Shown: positions 8,783 to 18,887 of the stretch, piece after piece
Layout of the letters: every line of letters starts with the position of its first letter
Numbering within the stretch: the first letter of the stretch is position 1
Assembly (NCBI GenBank): GCA_042434945.1
Contig: CP170191.1
Coordinates: 3,906,001 to 3,970,000 of the forward strand
DNA: 64,000 nt
Source: Escherichia hormaechei_A
GTDB taxonomy: Bacteria; Pseudomonadota; Gammaproteobacteria; Enterobacterales; Enterobacteriaceae
Reading direction: 5' to 3'
Notes under the pieces: generated by a model
What the model was told of the DNA's origin: nothing
Database searches by the model: none
What the model saw: only the letters and a program-made list of their open reading frames with translations
Position numbers and translations under genes: made by a program

Positions 8783-9877
8783 TTATTTCGTTTTATGCAT
8801 GACTACCCGTGCTTTAGCAGCATACTCTGCTAAAACATACCCGATTTTTATGATATTGGAATAGCTATTTTGACAGTTTATTAACACCAGATGATGCCCG
8901 AGATGCGCCGCGCGGGTGCAGAGATCGTCCTCGTCAATCACATCCAGCACCGCATGGGCCGCCGCAATCGCCAGCGGGTTACCCGCGTAGGTTCCGCCCA
9001 GCCCGCCCGGGGCGGGCGCATCCATCACCTCCGCCCGGCCAGAGACGGCAGAGAGCGGCATCCCGCCCGCCAGGCTTTTCGCCATGGTGATCAGATCGGG
9101 CTTCACGCAGTGGTTTTCCATGGAGAACAGCTTGCCGGTACGGGCGAAGCCGGTTTGCACTTCGTCGGCAATCAGTAAAATCCCGTGGGTATCGCACAGG
9201 GCACGCAGCGCCTGCATAAAATCAGCGGGCACGACGTTGAACCCTCCCTCGCCCTGAACCGGTTCAATAATGATTGCCGCCACCTGATCGGGCGCGATAT
9301 CGGCTTTGAAGATGCGCTCCAGGCTTTTTAGCGCTTCGGCGGTACTAACCCCGTGCAGGCTGTTGGGGAATTGCGCGTGGTACACCGAGCCGGGGAACGG
9401 GCCGAAGCCGAGCTTATAGGGCGCCACTTTGCCGGTCATCGCCATGGTCATAAAGGTACGGCCGTGGAACGCGCCGCCGAAGGTGATAAGGCCGGGACGT
9501 CTGGTGTACGCGCGGGCGATTTTCACCGCGTTTTCGACCGCTTCCGCCCCCGTTGAGAAGAAGGCGGTTTTGGCTGGCCCCTCTATGGGTACGCGCTGGT
9601 TGATGCGCTCGGCAAGCGCCACATAACCTTCATAGGGGACGATTTGATAAGCGGTATGGGTAAAGGCGTGAAGCTGTTTTTCGATGGCGGCGATAACTTT
9701 AGGATGGCGATGCCCGGTATTCAGCACGGCGATCCCGGCGGCAAAATCAATATACTCGTTACCTTCCACGTCCCACACCGTGGCGTTTTCGGCTTTATCG
9801 GCATAGAAGTTACACATGACGCCGATACCGCGCGGCGTCGCCTGTAAACGCCGGTCGTTCAGTTCGTTATTTTTCAC
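8783..9877 (-). pseudogene. 4-aminobutyrate aminotransferase, PuuE-like, C-terminus lost at a sequence junction
   Basis: PLP-dependent class III aminotransferase most like PuuE (GABA to succinate semialdehyde). The likely start is GTG at 9877 (KNNELNDRRLQATPRG follows, as in PuuE), with AGGTGACAGG upstream; an ATG at 9940 is also in frame. Visible are STGAEAVENAVKIARA, DEVQTGFARTG and the PLP-lysine motif TMAKSLAGG. Family resemblance ends at LCTRAAHLGHHL, about residue 330 of an expected 421. The last ~35 residues (VLINCQNSYSNI...) are a chance reading of livJ upstream DNA. About 70-90 residues of the small domain are therefore missing, so the product is probably inactive. The gene is absent between livJ and rpoH in K-12. 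Confidence 0.85.
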
Positions 9878-9938
9878 CCTGTCACCTGCGTGGGGATTGG
9901 CGTTTTGCCGGAGGGGAAATTGATTATTACAGAGGCCC

Positions 9939-9974
9939 AAAAAAACAAAAACCCCGGACTCGCATCCAGGGTTC
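9939..9974 (-). terminator. rpoH terminator
   Basis: GAACCCTGGATGCGAGTCCG then GGGTTTTTGTTTTTTT on the minus strand is a strong hairpin with a long U tract, about 20 bp after the rpoH stop. Confidence 0.9.
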
Positions 9975-9992
9975 TCTGCTTAATAGCGGAAA

Positions 9993-10847
9993 TTACGCTT
10001 CTATAGCAGCACGCAATTTTTTCATCGCGTTCTTTTCCAGCTGGCGCACACGCTCAGCGGAAACGCCGTAACGGTCAGCCAGTTCCTGCAACGTGGACTT
10101 GTTGTCTTCGTCCAGCCAGCGCGCGCGGATGATGTCCTGGCTACGCTCGTCCAGACCTTGCATCGCGTCGGTCAGACGGTTTGCCGCCTGCTCTTCCCAG
10201 TTATCATCTTCGATGCCGTCGGCAAAGTTAGATGATTTATCCTGCAGATAGAGCACCGGTGCCATCGGCTGGCTGTCGGAATCGTCGTCGGAAGACAGGT
10301 CAAAGGTCATGTCCTGTGCCGCCATACGTGATTCCATCTCACGAACGTCTTTGCTGGTTACGCCCAGTTCACGGGCCACCATTTCGACTTCATCCTGGTT
10401 AAACCAGCCCAGACGCTGCTTGGTTTTACGCAGGTTGAAGAACAGTTTGCGCTGCGCTTTGGTGGTCGCAACTTTGACAATACGCCAGTTACGCAGGACG
10501 TATTCGTGGATCTCTGCTTTGATCCAGTGAACGGCGAAGGAGACCAGGCGCACACCCACTTCCGGGTTAAAACGGCGCACTGCTTTCATCAGGCCGATGT
10601 TACCTTCCTGAATCAAATCCGCCTGTGGCAGGCCATAGCCCGCATAATTACGAGCAATATGAACAACAAACCGCAGGTGAGACAGGATCAGCGTTTTAGC
10701 TGCTTCCAGATCGCCATGGTAATGCAGCTTTTCAGCCAGCGCCCGCTCCTCGTCAGCCGACAACATCGGCCACGCGTTAGCTGCCCGGATGTAGGAATCC
10801 AGGTTGCCAACTGGGGCTAAAGCTAAACTTTGCATTTTGTCAGTCAT
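9993..10847 (-). CDS. rpoH: RNA polymerase sigma-32 factor RpoH
   Basis: Heat-shock sigma factor, 284 residues, identical as far as I can recall to E. coli RpoH. Region 2 spans residues ~50-125 (DLIQEGNIGLMKAVRRFNP). The sigma-32-specific RpoH box QRKLFFNLRK is near 132-141. The region 4.2 helix-turn-helix is LQELADRYGVSAERVRQLEK near the C-terminus. In E. coli the 5' coding region folds as an RNA thermometer, and DnaK, FtsH and SRP control stability. It lies downstream of ftsYEX on the same strand, with its own promoter region. Confidence 0.98.
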   Translation of the reverse strand: MTDKMQSLALAPVGNLDSYIRAANAWPMLSADEERALAEKLHYHGDLEAAKTLILSHLRFVVHIARNYAGYGLPQADLIQEGNIGLMKAVRRFNPEVGVRLVSFAVHWIKAEIHEYVLRNWRIVKVATTKAQRKLFFNLRKTKQRLGWFNQDEVEMVARELGVTSKDVREMESRMAAQDMTFDLSSDDDSDSQPMAPVLYLQDKSSNFADGIEDDNWEEQAANRLTDAMQGLDERSQDIIRARWLDEDNKSTLQELADRYGVSAERVRQLEKNAMKKLRAAIEA

Positions 10848-11091
10848 TCAAATCCTCTCAATCGATATCTTCTGGCGCTTCAGTGGTAGCAACAACTGTG
10901 CCAGAGCTTAAGAGCAACGAGGTTATCATTCACTGTTTTATCAGACCGTGATTTTATCCACAAGTTCAATGCAAGCTTGTGAATAAATTACGCACAAAAT
11001 GTGACATAGAGATGAAATACCGGGAAGAGACAACGGGGTCTCTTTCCCTGCTACGGAACCCATTGCAGGGAAAGAGTATAACACGCTTTTA
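10848..11091 (-). promoter_or_regulatory. rpoH promoter region and ftsX 3' hairpin
   Basis: The 244-bp gap holds the rpoH promoters. In E. coli there are several, read by sigma-70, sigma-E and sigma-54, with DnaA and CRP sites; I infer the same here from the near identity of the flanking genes. A 12-bp perfect inverted repeat CTCTTTCCCTGC / GCAGGGAAAGAG at 11040-11051 and 11065-11076 follows the ftsX stop and could end the ftsYEX transcript, though no U tract follows. Confidence 0.55.
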
Positions 11092-12150
11092 TTATTCAGG
11101 CGTAAAGTGGCGTAAATGTTGTACCGTGGCAAGCCACGCTGCCACCCAGCCAATCATCGAGCATACCAGCAGCAACAGCAGGCATTCATCGAACGATAAA
11201 CCATTGATATCAAACTTCGTTCCGAAAACCTGTGCCACTTCCGCAACCGCCGATGACAATCGCAGCACCAGAATTTCTGACAAAATTAGTGACAACAATG
11301 CGCCAGAAAATCCCAGCAGTGCGCCACCGTACAGGAACGGGCGCAGGATGAAACCATCCGTCGCACCAATCAGTTTCTGCACGTTAATGGAGTCACGGCG
11401 AGCAAAGATGCTCAGACGTACGCTGTTGCCGATGACGAGGAACACGGCCGCCACCATCAATACGCCGATCATCGCCGAAACGCGCCCGACCAGCCCAGTC
11501 AACGCCGCCAGACGGGCAAACCAGCTGTCATCCATCCGCACTTCGTCAATGCCGTTAATCTGCGTGATACGATCACGCAGCGTATTGAGTGATTCCGTCC
11601 CCTGAAAATCGAGTTTCGGGATCACCACCGCCACTGCCGGAAGCGGGTTTTCTTCCAGCATATCCAGCGCACCACCAAAACCAGACCAGTTACGGAACTC
11701 GCCCAGTGCGTCTTCACGAGAAAGATAGTTCACTTTCTCCACGCCTTGCTCGGCCTGCAACTGTGCCACCACGCCCGCAGCGGCGTCATCGTCCAGCGTT
11801 TTTTGCAAGTAAACAGTGATTTGCGGTGACGGATAATACTGCGTCGCCGCCTGGTTAACGTTTTTGTACACCATATAACAGACGCTGGGCAGCGTCAGGG
11901 AGATGGCGATAACCATCACCGTTAAAAATGTGGCGAACGGTTTGCTTTTCAGATCCTGCAATGCGCCGTGGAAGGCATAGCGCACCTGTTCGTTGAAAAC
12001 GTTGGTTTTGCGATTTACCGGTTTTGGCGAGGATTTCGCGCGTTTCGGTGCGTTACGACCGCCATCGCCTGAGCCGCCGACCGATTTACGGAAGCGATCC
12101 AGACGCCCGCCAAACTGCCGAATATGATTGATTGCATCGCGCTTATTCAT
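11092..12150 (-). CDS. ftsX: cell division ABC-like membrane protein FtsX
   Basis: Membrane partner of FtsE in the divisome, 352 residues. The complex signals through EnvC to the amidases AmiA and AmiB. A basic cytoplasmic N-terminus of ~70 residues precedes the first membrane segment ([20 protein letters not shown]), then a periplasmic loop and three C-terminal membrane segments. ATG at 12150 matches E. coli [10 protein letters not shown] and overlaps the ftsE stop by 8 bp. Confidence 0.97.
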
Positions 12151-12811
12151 GGCCCACGCCTCCATGCAAGTGACCATCGCTCAGGGTGAGCATGCGATAG
12201 GAACGCCGTGAAATCAGGTTGAGGTCGTGCGTTGCCATCAATACGGTTACCCCAACGCGGTTAAACTCTTCAAACAGACGTAGAATCCCTTCCGACAACG
12301 CGTCGTCCAGGTTACCAGTCGGTTCGTCCGCCAGCAGTACCGCGGGCTTATTCACCACCGCGCGGGCAATGCCAACACGCTGTTGTTCACCGCCCGAAAG
12401 CTGAATAGGGAAGTTCTTCGCTTTGTCCAGTAGCCCGACTTTATCCAGTGCCGCCGACACCCGGCGACGAATATCGTCACCGCTGGCACCAGCGATAATC
12501 AGCGGGATCGCCACGTTATCGTAGACAGTACGGTCCATCAGTAGATGGTGATCCTGGAAAATCATGCCAATCTGGCGGCGCAGAAACGGAACTTCACGGT
12601 TTTTCAGACGCGTGATGTCATGGCCGCTAAACCAGATTTTCCCGGCGCTGGGCCGCTCAATCCCACAGATCAGCTTCAGGAGGGTACTTTTCCCTGCGCC
12701 GGAATGACCGGTCAGAAACGCCATCTCACCCGGCTGCATATGGAACGTAACGCCCTGCAGCGCCTGTCTCCCACCGAGATAAGCCTTGCTGACATGTTCA
12801 AAGCGAATCAT
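12143..12811 (-). CDS. ftsE: cell division ATP-binding protein FtsE
   Basis: ATPase of the FtsEX complex, 222 residues. Walker A is GHSGAGKST at ~36-44, the signature is LSGGEQQRV and Walker B is [15 protein letters not shown] hydrolysis drives EnvC-dependent septal peptidoglycan cleavage. It starts 2 bp after the ftsY stop and overlaps ftsX. Confidence 0.97.
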
Positions 12812-12813
12812 TG

Positions 12814-14311
12814 TTAATCCTCTCGGGCAAAAAGTGCCTCTATAAAGTCGTCCGCCTTAAACGGACGCAAATCCTCAATACGTTCGCCGACACCAATGTA
12901 GCGGATAGGGATACCAAACTGGTCAGCCACCGAGAAAATTACCCCGCCTTTCGCCGTGCCGTCCAGTTTCGTTAGCGTGATGCCGGTTAAACCAACGGCT
13001 TCATGGAACAGTTTGGCCTGGCTTACCGCGTTCTGCCCGGTGCTGGCATCGATAGTCAGCATAACTTCATGCGGCGCTTCAACGTCGAGTTTCTTCATCA
13101 CGCGGACGATTTTCTTCAACTCTTCCATCAGGTGCGATTTGTTCTGCAGGCGTCCGGCGGTATCGGCAATCAGGACGTCGATATTACGCGCTTTAGCTGC
13201 CTGAATGGCGTCGAAGATAACAGAGGCGGAATCCGCACCGGTATGCTGGGCAATCACCGGAATATTGTTGCGCTGACCCCAGACCTGAAGCTGTTCAACC
13301 GCTGCTGCACGGAAAGTATCGCCCGCCGCCAGCATCACCGATTTACCCTGCTGCTCAAACTGACGTGCCAGCTTACCAATCGTCGTGGTTTTACCCACAC
13401 CGTTGACGCCCACCATCAGGATCACGAACGGCGTTTTACCTTCAACATTCAGCGGCTCATCGACTTTCGCCAGAATCTCGCCCATCTCTTCTTTCAGCAG
13501 GCCATAGAGCGCCTCGGCATCACGAAGCTGCTTGCGGGATGCGCCTTCCGTCAGATTGGTGATAATTTTACGTGTGGTTTCCACGCCCACATCGGCGATC
13601 AAAAGCTGTTCTTCCAGCTCTTCAAACAGATCATCGTCGATTTTTTTACCGCGGAACAGGCTGATAAATCCGGAACCGAGATTTTCTTTGGTTTTTAACA
13701 GGCTGCGTTTCAGGCGCGCGAAGAAACCTTCTTTGGTCGGTTTTTCCTGCTCCTGAGCGATTTCTTCCACCGGCTGCTCTTCTTCTGCCGGAGGAACCAC
13801 CATCACCGCCTCTTCTGCTGCTTCGGCAGCCAGCGCCTGTGCTTCCAGCTCTTCGTCGGTGATTTCTTCTTTAGCCGCTTCTTCTTCCGCCGCTTCGACA
13901 ATCTCTACGGTTTCCGCTTCAGCCTGCCACTCTTCTGGCGAAACCGCTTCGGCGTTGACGTCTTCCGGCAACGGCAGCTCTTCACGCTCGATAGCACTGG
14001 CTCCGGCGTTTCTTCTACGACCGGTTCCGGCTGTGCAACGACTTTCCGCTTCAGGCTGCGCTTTTTCACTTTCAGCAACCTGTTCAGTGACTTCCACAAC
14101 TTCGGCAGCAAAAGTTTCCGCTTCGGCCTCAGTATGCGCCTGCGGCTGCTCTTCAACGGCGTGTTCCGAAGCCTTCGCAGGCTCTTGCGCCTGAACGATT
14201 TCTTCTACAACCGGTTGTTCATTCTGAACTTCTGTCTCTTTTTTCCGGGGTCTGCTCTTTTTGACCAAAGCCCAGCCAGGAAAAAAAGCCACGTTTTTTT
14301 TCTTTCGCCAT
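12814..14311 (-). CDS. ftsY: signal recognition particle receptor FtsY, interrupted by three single-base indels
   Basis: SRP receptor GTPase that docks ribosome-SRP complexes at the membrane. The GTPase NG domain is intact (GVNGVGKTTTIGKLA, DTAGR, TKLDG) and near identical to E. coli. The native start is ATG at 14311 (MAKEKKRGFFSWLGFGQKEQ), not the in-frame ATG at 14292. After TPEK an extra A in an A-run near 14235-14240 shifts the frame. In the acidic A domain an extra base near 14045 and a lost base near 13998-14003 garble about 14 residues (ESRCTAGTGRRRNAGAS). The net length is +1 base. ftsY is essential, so sequence or assembly errors are more likely than a real lesion. Confidence 0.9.
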
Positions 14312-14460
14312 TTGCGACTACACTCCTCGCTGTTGCTTCATGGCACAGCGTTAACGCTATGTACATAGCAGCTAAAAAAATGATGAAATAGTCTATCACT
14401 TAACTTAATTCACATCACCGCCTGCAATCGTAGGGCAATGGTTAACAGAGCTTTCCTGAG

Positions 14461-15063
14461 ATGAAGAAACCCACCCGCGCCCCGGCCGGTCAAATTCGCA
14501 TTATCGGCGGTCAGTGGCGAGGCCGGAAATTACCGGTGCCGGACAGCCCCGGTTTACGCCCCACCACGGACCGCGTTCGCGAGACGCTGTTTAACTGGCT
14601 CGCCCCGTCTATGGTAGACGCCAACTGCCTGGACTGCTTCGCCGGAAGCGGTGCATTGGGGCTGGAAGCGCTGTCGCGTTATGCCGCCAGCGCCACGCTG
14701 CTGGAGATGGAGCGCGGCGTCGCGCAGACGTTGCAGCAAAATCTGGCTACGCTGAAGGCAACCAACGCGAAAGTGGTGAATACCAACACGCTGAGCTTCC
14801 TCGCCCAACAGGGGACACCCTTCAACGTGGTGTTTGTTGACCCGCCGTTCCGTAAAGGGCTGCTGGAAGAGACATTATCGTTGCTGGAAAAAAATGGCTG
14901 GCTGGCAGACGACGCGCTGATTTACGTTGAAAGCGAAGTGGAAAATGGCCTGCCGCCCGTTCCCGTTCACTGGGATCTACACCGCGAGAAGGTCGCCGGC
15001 CAGGTGGCTTATCGTCTGTATCACCGTCAGGCACAAGGAGGATCCGATGCCAGTACTGATTAA
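14461..15063 (+). CDS. rsmD: 16S rRNA (guanine-966-N2)-methyltransferase RsmD
   Basis: Methylates G966 of 16S rRNA in the assembled 30S subunit using S-adenosylmethionine. It has 200 residues; the SAM loop is DCFAGSGALGLEAL near 58-71 and the catalytic N6-MTase-like motif is VFVDPPF near 120. ATG at 14461 matches MKKP in E. coli. It is divergent from ftsY. The sequence is clearly diverged from K-12 (e.g. TLLEMERGVAQTLQQ), so a block edge lies in 14311-14461. Confidence 0.95.
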   Translation: MKKPTRAPAGQIRIIGGQWRGRKLPVPDSPGLRPTTDRVRETLFNWLAPSMVDANCLDCFAGSGALGLEALSRYAASATLLEMERGVAQTLQQNLATLKATNAKVVNTNTLSFLAQQGTPFNVVFVDPPFRKGLLEETLSLLEKNGWLADDALIYVESEVENGLPPVPVHWDLHREKVAGQVAYRLYHRQAQGGSDASTD

Positions 15064-15328
15064 CGTAGGGCGCGTGCTGATGCTGTGCGTCTGGGCATTT
15101 TTGATTTTGAATCTGGTGCACCCGTTCCCGCGTCCGCTGAATATCTTTATTAACGTGGCGCTGATTTTTACCGCGTTCATGCATGCCTTGCAGATGGTGA
15201 TGCTGAAAAACGGTCTGCCGAAAGATGGCCCACCGATGACCGGCTGGCAGCAGCTGCGGGTGTTTATTTTCGGCGTGTTTGAGCTGCTGGTGTGGATGAA
15301 GAAGTTTAAGGCGCAGGTGAAGAAGTAG
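15047..15328 (+). CDS. yhhL: DUF1145 family inner-membrane protein YhhL
   Basis: Small membrane protein of 93 residues with about three hydrophobic segments and a basic tail (KKFKAQVKK). The start at 15047 is set by AAGGAGG 5 bp upstream and by family alignment (MPVLI). It overlaps the end of rsmD by 17 bp, so the two are co-translated. Function unknown. Confidence 0.9.
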   Translation: MPVLINVGRVLMLCVWAFLILNLVHPFPRPLNIFINVALIFTAFMHALQMVMLKNGLPKDGPPMTGWQQLRVFIFGVFELLVWMKKFKAQVKK

Positions 15329-15329
15329 G

Positions 15330-15407
15330 CCCCTCACCCTAACCCTCTCCCAAGGGGAGAGGGGACGATTACACCCTCTCCCCTTGGGAGAGGGCCGGGG
15401 TGAGGGG
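15330..15407. repeat. CCCTCACCC-family palindrome, likely bidirectional terminator
   Basis: CCCCTCACCC and GGGTGAGGGG form the outer arms; nested inside are CCCTCTCCCAAGGGGAGAGGG and CCCTCTCCCCTTGGGAGAGGG. The element fills the whole gap between convergent yhhL and yhhM and could terminate both. Confidence 0.75.
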
Positions 15408-15411
15408 AAAA

Positions 15412-15771
15412 CTACAGCTCCGGTTCAAATCCTTCAAACCGCGACCCTTTGTAACTCAGCGTGCCTTTCTCCCCCACCGTCAGCTGGTGGTACTGCTGCG
15501 CCTCCAGGCGGAAGGTCATCTCCAGCCCGCCGGTTTCCGGCTTAAAGCTCGCTTCATAGCGCATCGTTGTGCCCGCTGGCGTCACCTGCTGCTGGCGGGA
15601 GCGGCGGTCGTTAAGCGGCTTCTCACGCTTGTTCGTCACCACCACGCGCTTTTGCATCAGCGGCGCGGCGTCATTGTCGGCCTTCTCACGGCGCTGCTGC
15701 ACGAAGCGAAACGAGGCGGCAATGACGATAATCGCCACCACGATAATGAAAAACAGCGGCATCTTGCTCAT
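15412..15771 (-). CDS. yhhM: DUF2500 family protein YhhM
   Basis: 119 residues, the E. coli length. It has one N-terminal membrane anchor (PLFFIIVVAIIVIAASF, residues 4-20) and a basic, soluble domain probably outside the membrane. Function unknown. Diverged from K-12 in the C-terminal half. Confidence 0.9.
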   Translation of the reverse strand: MSKMPLFFIIVVAIIVIAASFRFVQQRREKADNDAAPLMQKRVVVTNKREKPLNDRRSRQQQVTPAGTTMRYEASFKPETGGLEMTFRLEAQQYHQLTVGEKGTLSYKGSRFEGFEPEL

Positions 15772-15900
15772 TGAAAAATCCCATCAGATTATGCGGAATT
15801 CAGGATACCTCGCATGCCCCGGCATTGCCAAACGCCCGCTCGCGTCACTACACTGGATCAGGAACTGATCATTCAGCCTCAACAGTTACAGGGAGTTAAG

Positions 15901-16527
15901 ATGCTTTGGTCGTTTATCGCTGTCTGTCTTTCCGCATGGCTATCTGTGGATGCATCGTATCGTGGGCCAACCTGGCAACGCTGGGTGTTTAAACCGTTAA
16001 CCCTTCTTCTCCTGCTGTTACTGGCCTGGCAAGCGCCGATGTTCGACGCCATTAGCTATCTGGTGCTGGCAGGGCTGTGCGCCTCACTGCTGGGCGATGC
16101 GCTAACCCTGTTGCCACGTCAACGTCTGATGTACGCCATCGGCGCGTTTTTCCTCTCGCACCTGCTGTACACCATCTATTTCGCCAGTCAGATGACGCTC
16201 TCTTTCTTCTGGCCTCTGCCACTGGTGCTGCTGGTTCTGGGCGCGCTGTTACTGGCGATTATCTGGACGCGGCTGGAAGAGTACCGTTGGCCTATCTGCA
16301 CGTTTATCGGCATGACGCTGGTGATGGTGTGGCTGGCAGGTGAACTGTGGTTCTTCCGTCCGACCGCTCCGGCGCTCTCTGCGTTTGTTGGCGCTTCGTT
16401 GCTGTTTATCAGTAACTTTGTCTGGCTGGGGAGCCACTATCGCCGACGCTTCCGTGCGGATAACGCGATTGCTGCGGCCTGCTACTTTGCCGGTCACTTC
16501 CTGATCGTCCGCTCGCTGTATCTCTGA
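15901..16527 (+). CDS. yhhN: YhhN/TMEM86 family membrane protein
   Basis: Polytopic protein of 208 residues with about eight hydrophobic segments. It belongs to the YhhN-TMEM86 family, whose animal members are lysoplasmalogenases; the bacterial role is not settled. ATG at 15901 follows AGGGAG. It matches K-12 YhhN as far as I recall, so it reopens an E. coli-like block that runs into zntA. Confidence 0.93.
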
Positions 16528-16533
16528 TAAAAC

Positions 16534-16565
16534 TTGACTCTGGAGTCGACTCCAGAGTGTATCCT
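16534..16565 (+). promoter_or_regulatory. zntA promoter with ZntR operator
   Basis: -35 TTGACT (16534-16539) and -10 TATCCT (16560-16565) are separated by 20 bp, the overlong spacer typical of MerR-family promoters. Inside lies the perfect dyad CTCTGGAGTCGACTCCAGAG (16538-16557), the known E. coli ZntR site. Zn(II)-ZntR untwists the spacer to activate transcription. The promoter is intact even though the gene behind it is broken. Confidence 0.92.
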
Positions 16566-16600
16566 TCGGTTAATGAGAAAAAACTTAACCGGAGGATGCC

Positions 16601-18788
16601 ATGTCGACTCCTGACAATCACGGCAAGAAAGCCCCTCAATTTGCTGCGTTCAAACCGCTAACCACGGTACAGAACGCCAACGACTGTTGCTGCGACGGCG
16701 CATGTTCCAGCTCGCCAACGCTCTCTGAAAACGTCTCCGGCACCCGCTATAGCTGGAAAGTCAGCGGCATGGACTGCGCCGCCTTGCGCGCAAGGTAGAA
16801 AATGCCGTGCGCCAGCTTGCAGGCGTGAATCAGGTGCAGGAGTTGTTCGCCACCGAAAAACTGGTGGTTGATGCCGACAATGACCATCCGTGCCCAGGGT
16901 TGAATCTACGGTGCAAAAAGCGGGCTATTCCCTGCGCGATGAGCAGGCCGCCGACGAGCCACAAGCATCGCGCCTGAAAGAGAATCTGCCGCTGATTACG
17001 CTTATCGTGATGATGGCACATCAGCTGGGGTTTGGAGCAATTTAATCATCCGTTCGGGCAACTGGCGTTTATCGCAGACCACCGCTGGTTGGCCTGTACC
17101 CGATTGCGCGTCAGGCGCTGCGTCTGATGAGAAGCGGCAGCTGGTTTGCCATCGAAACGCTGATGAGCGTGGCGGCTATCGGGGCGCTGTTTATTGGCGC
17201 GACGGCGGAAGCGGCGATGGTGCTGCTGCTGTTCTTAATTGGCGAACGCCTTGAGGGCTGGGCGGCGAGCCGGGCGCGTAAAGGGGTGAGCGCGCTGATG
17301 GCGCTGAAGCCGGAAACCGCCACGCGGGTTATTCATGGTCAGCGTGAAACGGTCGCCATCAATACCCTGCGCCCGGGCGACGTGATTGAAGTGCCCGCAG
17401 GCGGACGTCTGCCAGCCGATGGGGCCCTCATTACCGCCACCGCGAGCTTTGACGAAAGCGCCCTGACCGGGGAATCCATCCCGGTAGCGCGCGCGGCAGG
17501 TGAAAAGGTGCCTGCGGGCGCCACCAGCGTCGACCGACTGGTGCTGCTGACGGTCCTTTCCGAACCGGGCGACAGCGCCATCGACCGCATCCTCAGGCTG
17601 ATAGAAGAAGCCGAGGAGCGCCGCGCGCCGGTAGAACGCTTTATCGATCGCTTCAGCCGGATTTACACCCCCGCCATCATGCTGGTGGCGCTGCTGGTCA
17701 CCGTCGTCCCGCCGCTGTTCTTCGGCGCGCCGTGGGAGGGCTGGATTTACAAAGGGCTGACGCTGCTGCTGATCGGCTGTCCGTGTGCGCTGGTGATCTC
17801 CACCCCGGCGGCGATTACCTCAGGGCTGGCGGCGGCGGCACGTCGCGGGGCGCTGATTAAGGGCGGCGCGGCGCTGGAACAGCTGAGCCAGGTTCAGCAC
17901 ATCGCCTTCGATAAAACCGGCACGCTGACCGTCGGCAAGCCGCAGGTGACCGGCGTGTATCCGCAGGACATCAGTGAAGACGCCCTGCTGACGCTGGCCG
18001 CTGCCGTGGAGCAGGGCTCCACCCACCCTCTGGCGCAGGCGATTGTGCGTGAAGCGAAGGGGCGCGGGCTGACCATCCCTCCGGCAACCGCCCAGCGAGC
18101 GCTGGTCGGGTCAGGGATTGAGGCTGTGGTCGAAGGCAAAAAAGTGCTGATCGCCGCGGGAGGCGCGTTCCCGAATCCACAGGTTGAGGCATTAGAGCAG
18201 GCCGGGCAGACGGTCGTTGCCGTGATGCAGGACGGTGTACCGATGGGCATGCTGGCGCTGCGCGACACCCTGCGTGACGATGCGAAAGACGCCGTCGACG
18301 CGCTGCACAGGCTGGGGGTACAGGGCGTGATCCTGACCGGTGATAACCCGCGTGCGGCGGCGGCGATTGCCGGCGAGCTGGGGCTGGAGTTTAAGGCCGG
18401 ATTGTTGCCTGCGGATAAAGTCAGCGCGGTAACCGAGCTGAACGGTCATGCCCCGCTGGCGATGGTCGGGGATGGGATAAACGATGCCCCGGCAATGAAG
18501 GCTTCCACCATCGGCATTGCGATGGGCAGCGGCACCGATGTGGCGCTGGAGACGGCGGATGCGGCGCTGACCCACAACCGCCTGACCGGGCTGGCGCAGA
18601 TGATAGATCTTGCGCGGGCGACGCGGGCCAATATTCGGCAGAACATCGGCATTGCGCTGGGTCTGAAGGGGATTTTCCTGGTCACCACGCTGCTCGGCAT
18701 GACCGGACTGTGGCTGGCGGTACTGGCGGATACGGGGGCGACGGTGCTGGTTACGGCGAACGCGTTGCGGCTGTTGCGCCGTCGGTAA
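16601..18788 (+). pseudogene. zntA: Zn(II)/Cd(II)/Pb(II)-exporting P-type ATPase ZntA, N-terminal half frameshifted
   Basis: Metal efflux P1B-ATPase. The first ~60 residues (MSTPDNHGKKAPQF, CCCDGAC, SGMDCAA) are E. coli-like. A net one-base loss near 16780 wrecks the GMDCAAC metal site and leads to TAG. Single-base insertions follow near 16886, 16900, 17025 and two near 17080. Frame by frame the familiar sequence continues throughout. From 17127 a clean frame of 553 residues runs to the stop with GCPCALVIS, DKTGTLT and GDGINDAP, and this part is diverged from K-12. So six small indels fall in ~300 bp at the join of the two sequence types. Without them the gene would be full length (~732 residues). 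Either a true pseudogene or a consensus error. Confidence 0.9.
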
Positions 18789-18792
18789 AAAT

Positions 18793-18880
18793 GCCCGGTG
18801 GCGGCTACGCCTTACCGGGCCTACAACATCTCCGAACCGTAACCGTAGGCCGGGTAAGGCGTAGCCGCCACCCGGCATAA
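18793..18880. repeat. REP pair between zntA and the TRAP genes
   Basis: CCCGGTGGCGGCTACGCCTTACCGGGCCTAC and GTAGGCCGGGTAAGGCGTAGCC then GCCACCCGG are inverted units around a 17-bp centre. It separates two convergent transcripts and may protect both 3' ends. Confidence 0.85.
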
Positions 18881-18887
18881 AACGGCG

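Noticed and set aside
8783..9877. gabT
   Set aside because: Sequence blocks (ATPRGIGVMCNF, AFFSTGAEAVENAVK, GFGPFPGSVYH) follow PuuE rather than GabT as I recall them, so no gabT symbol is given.
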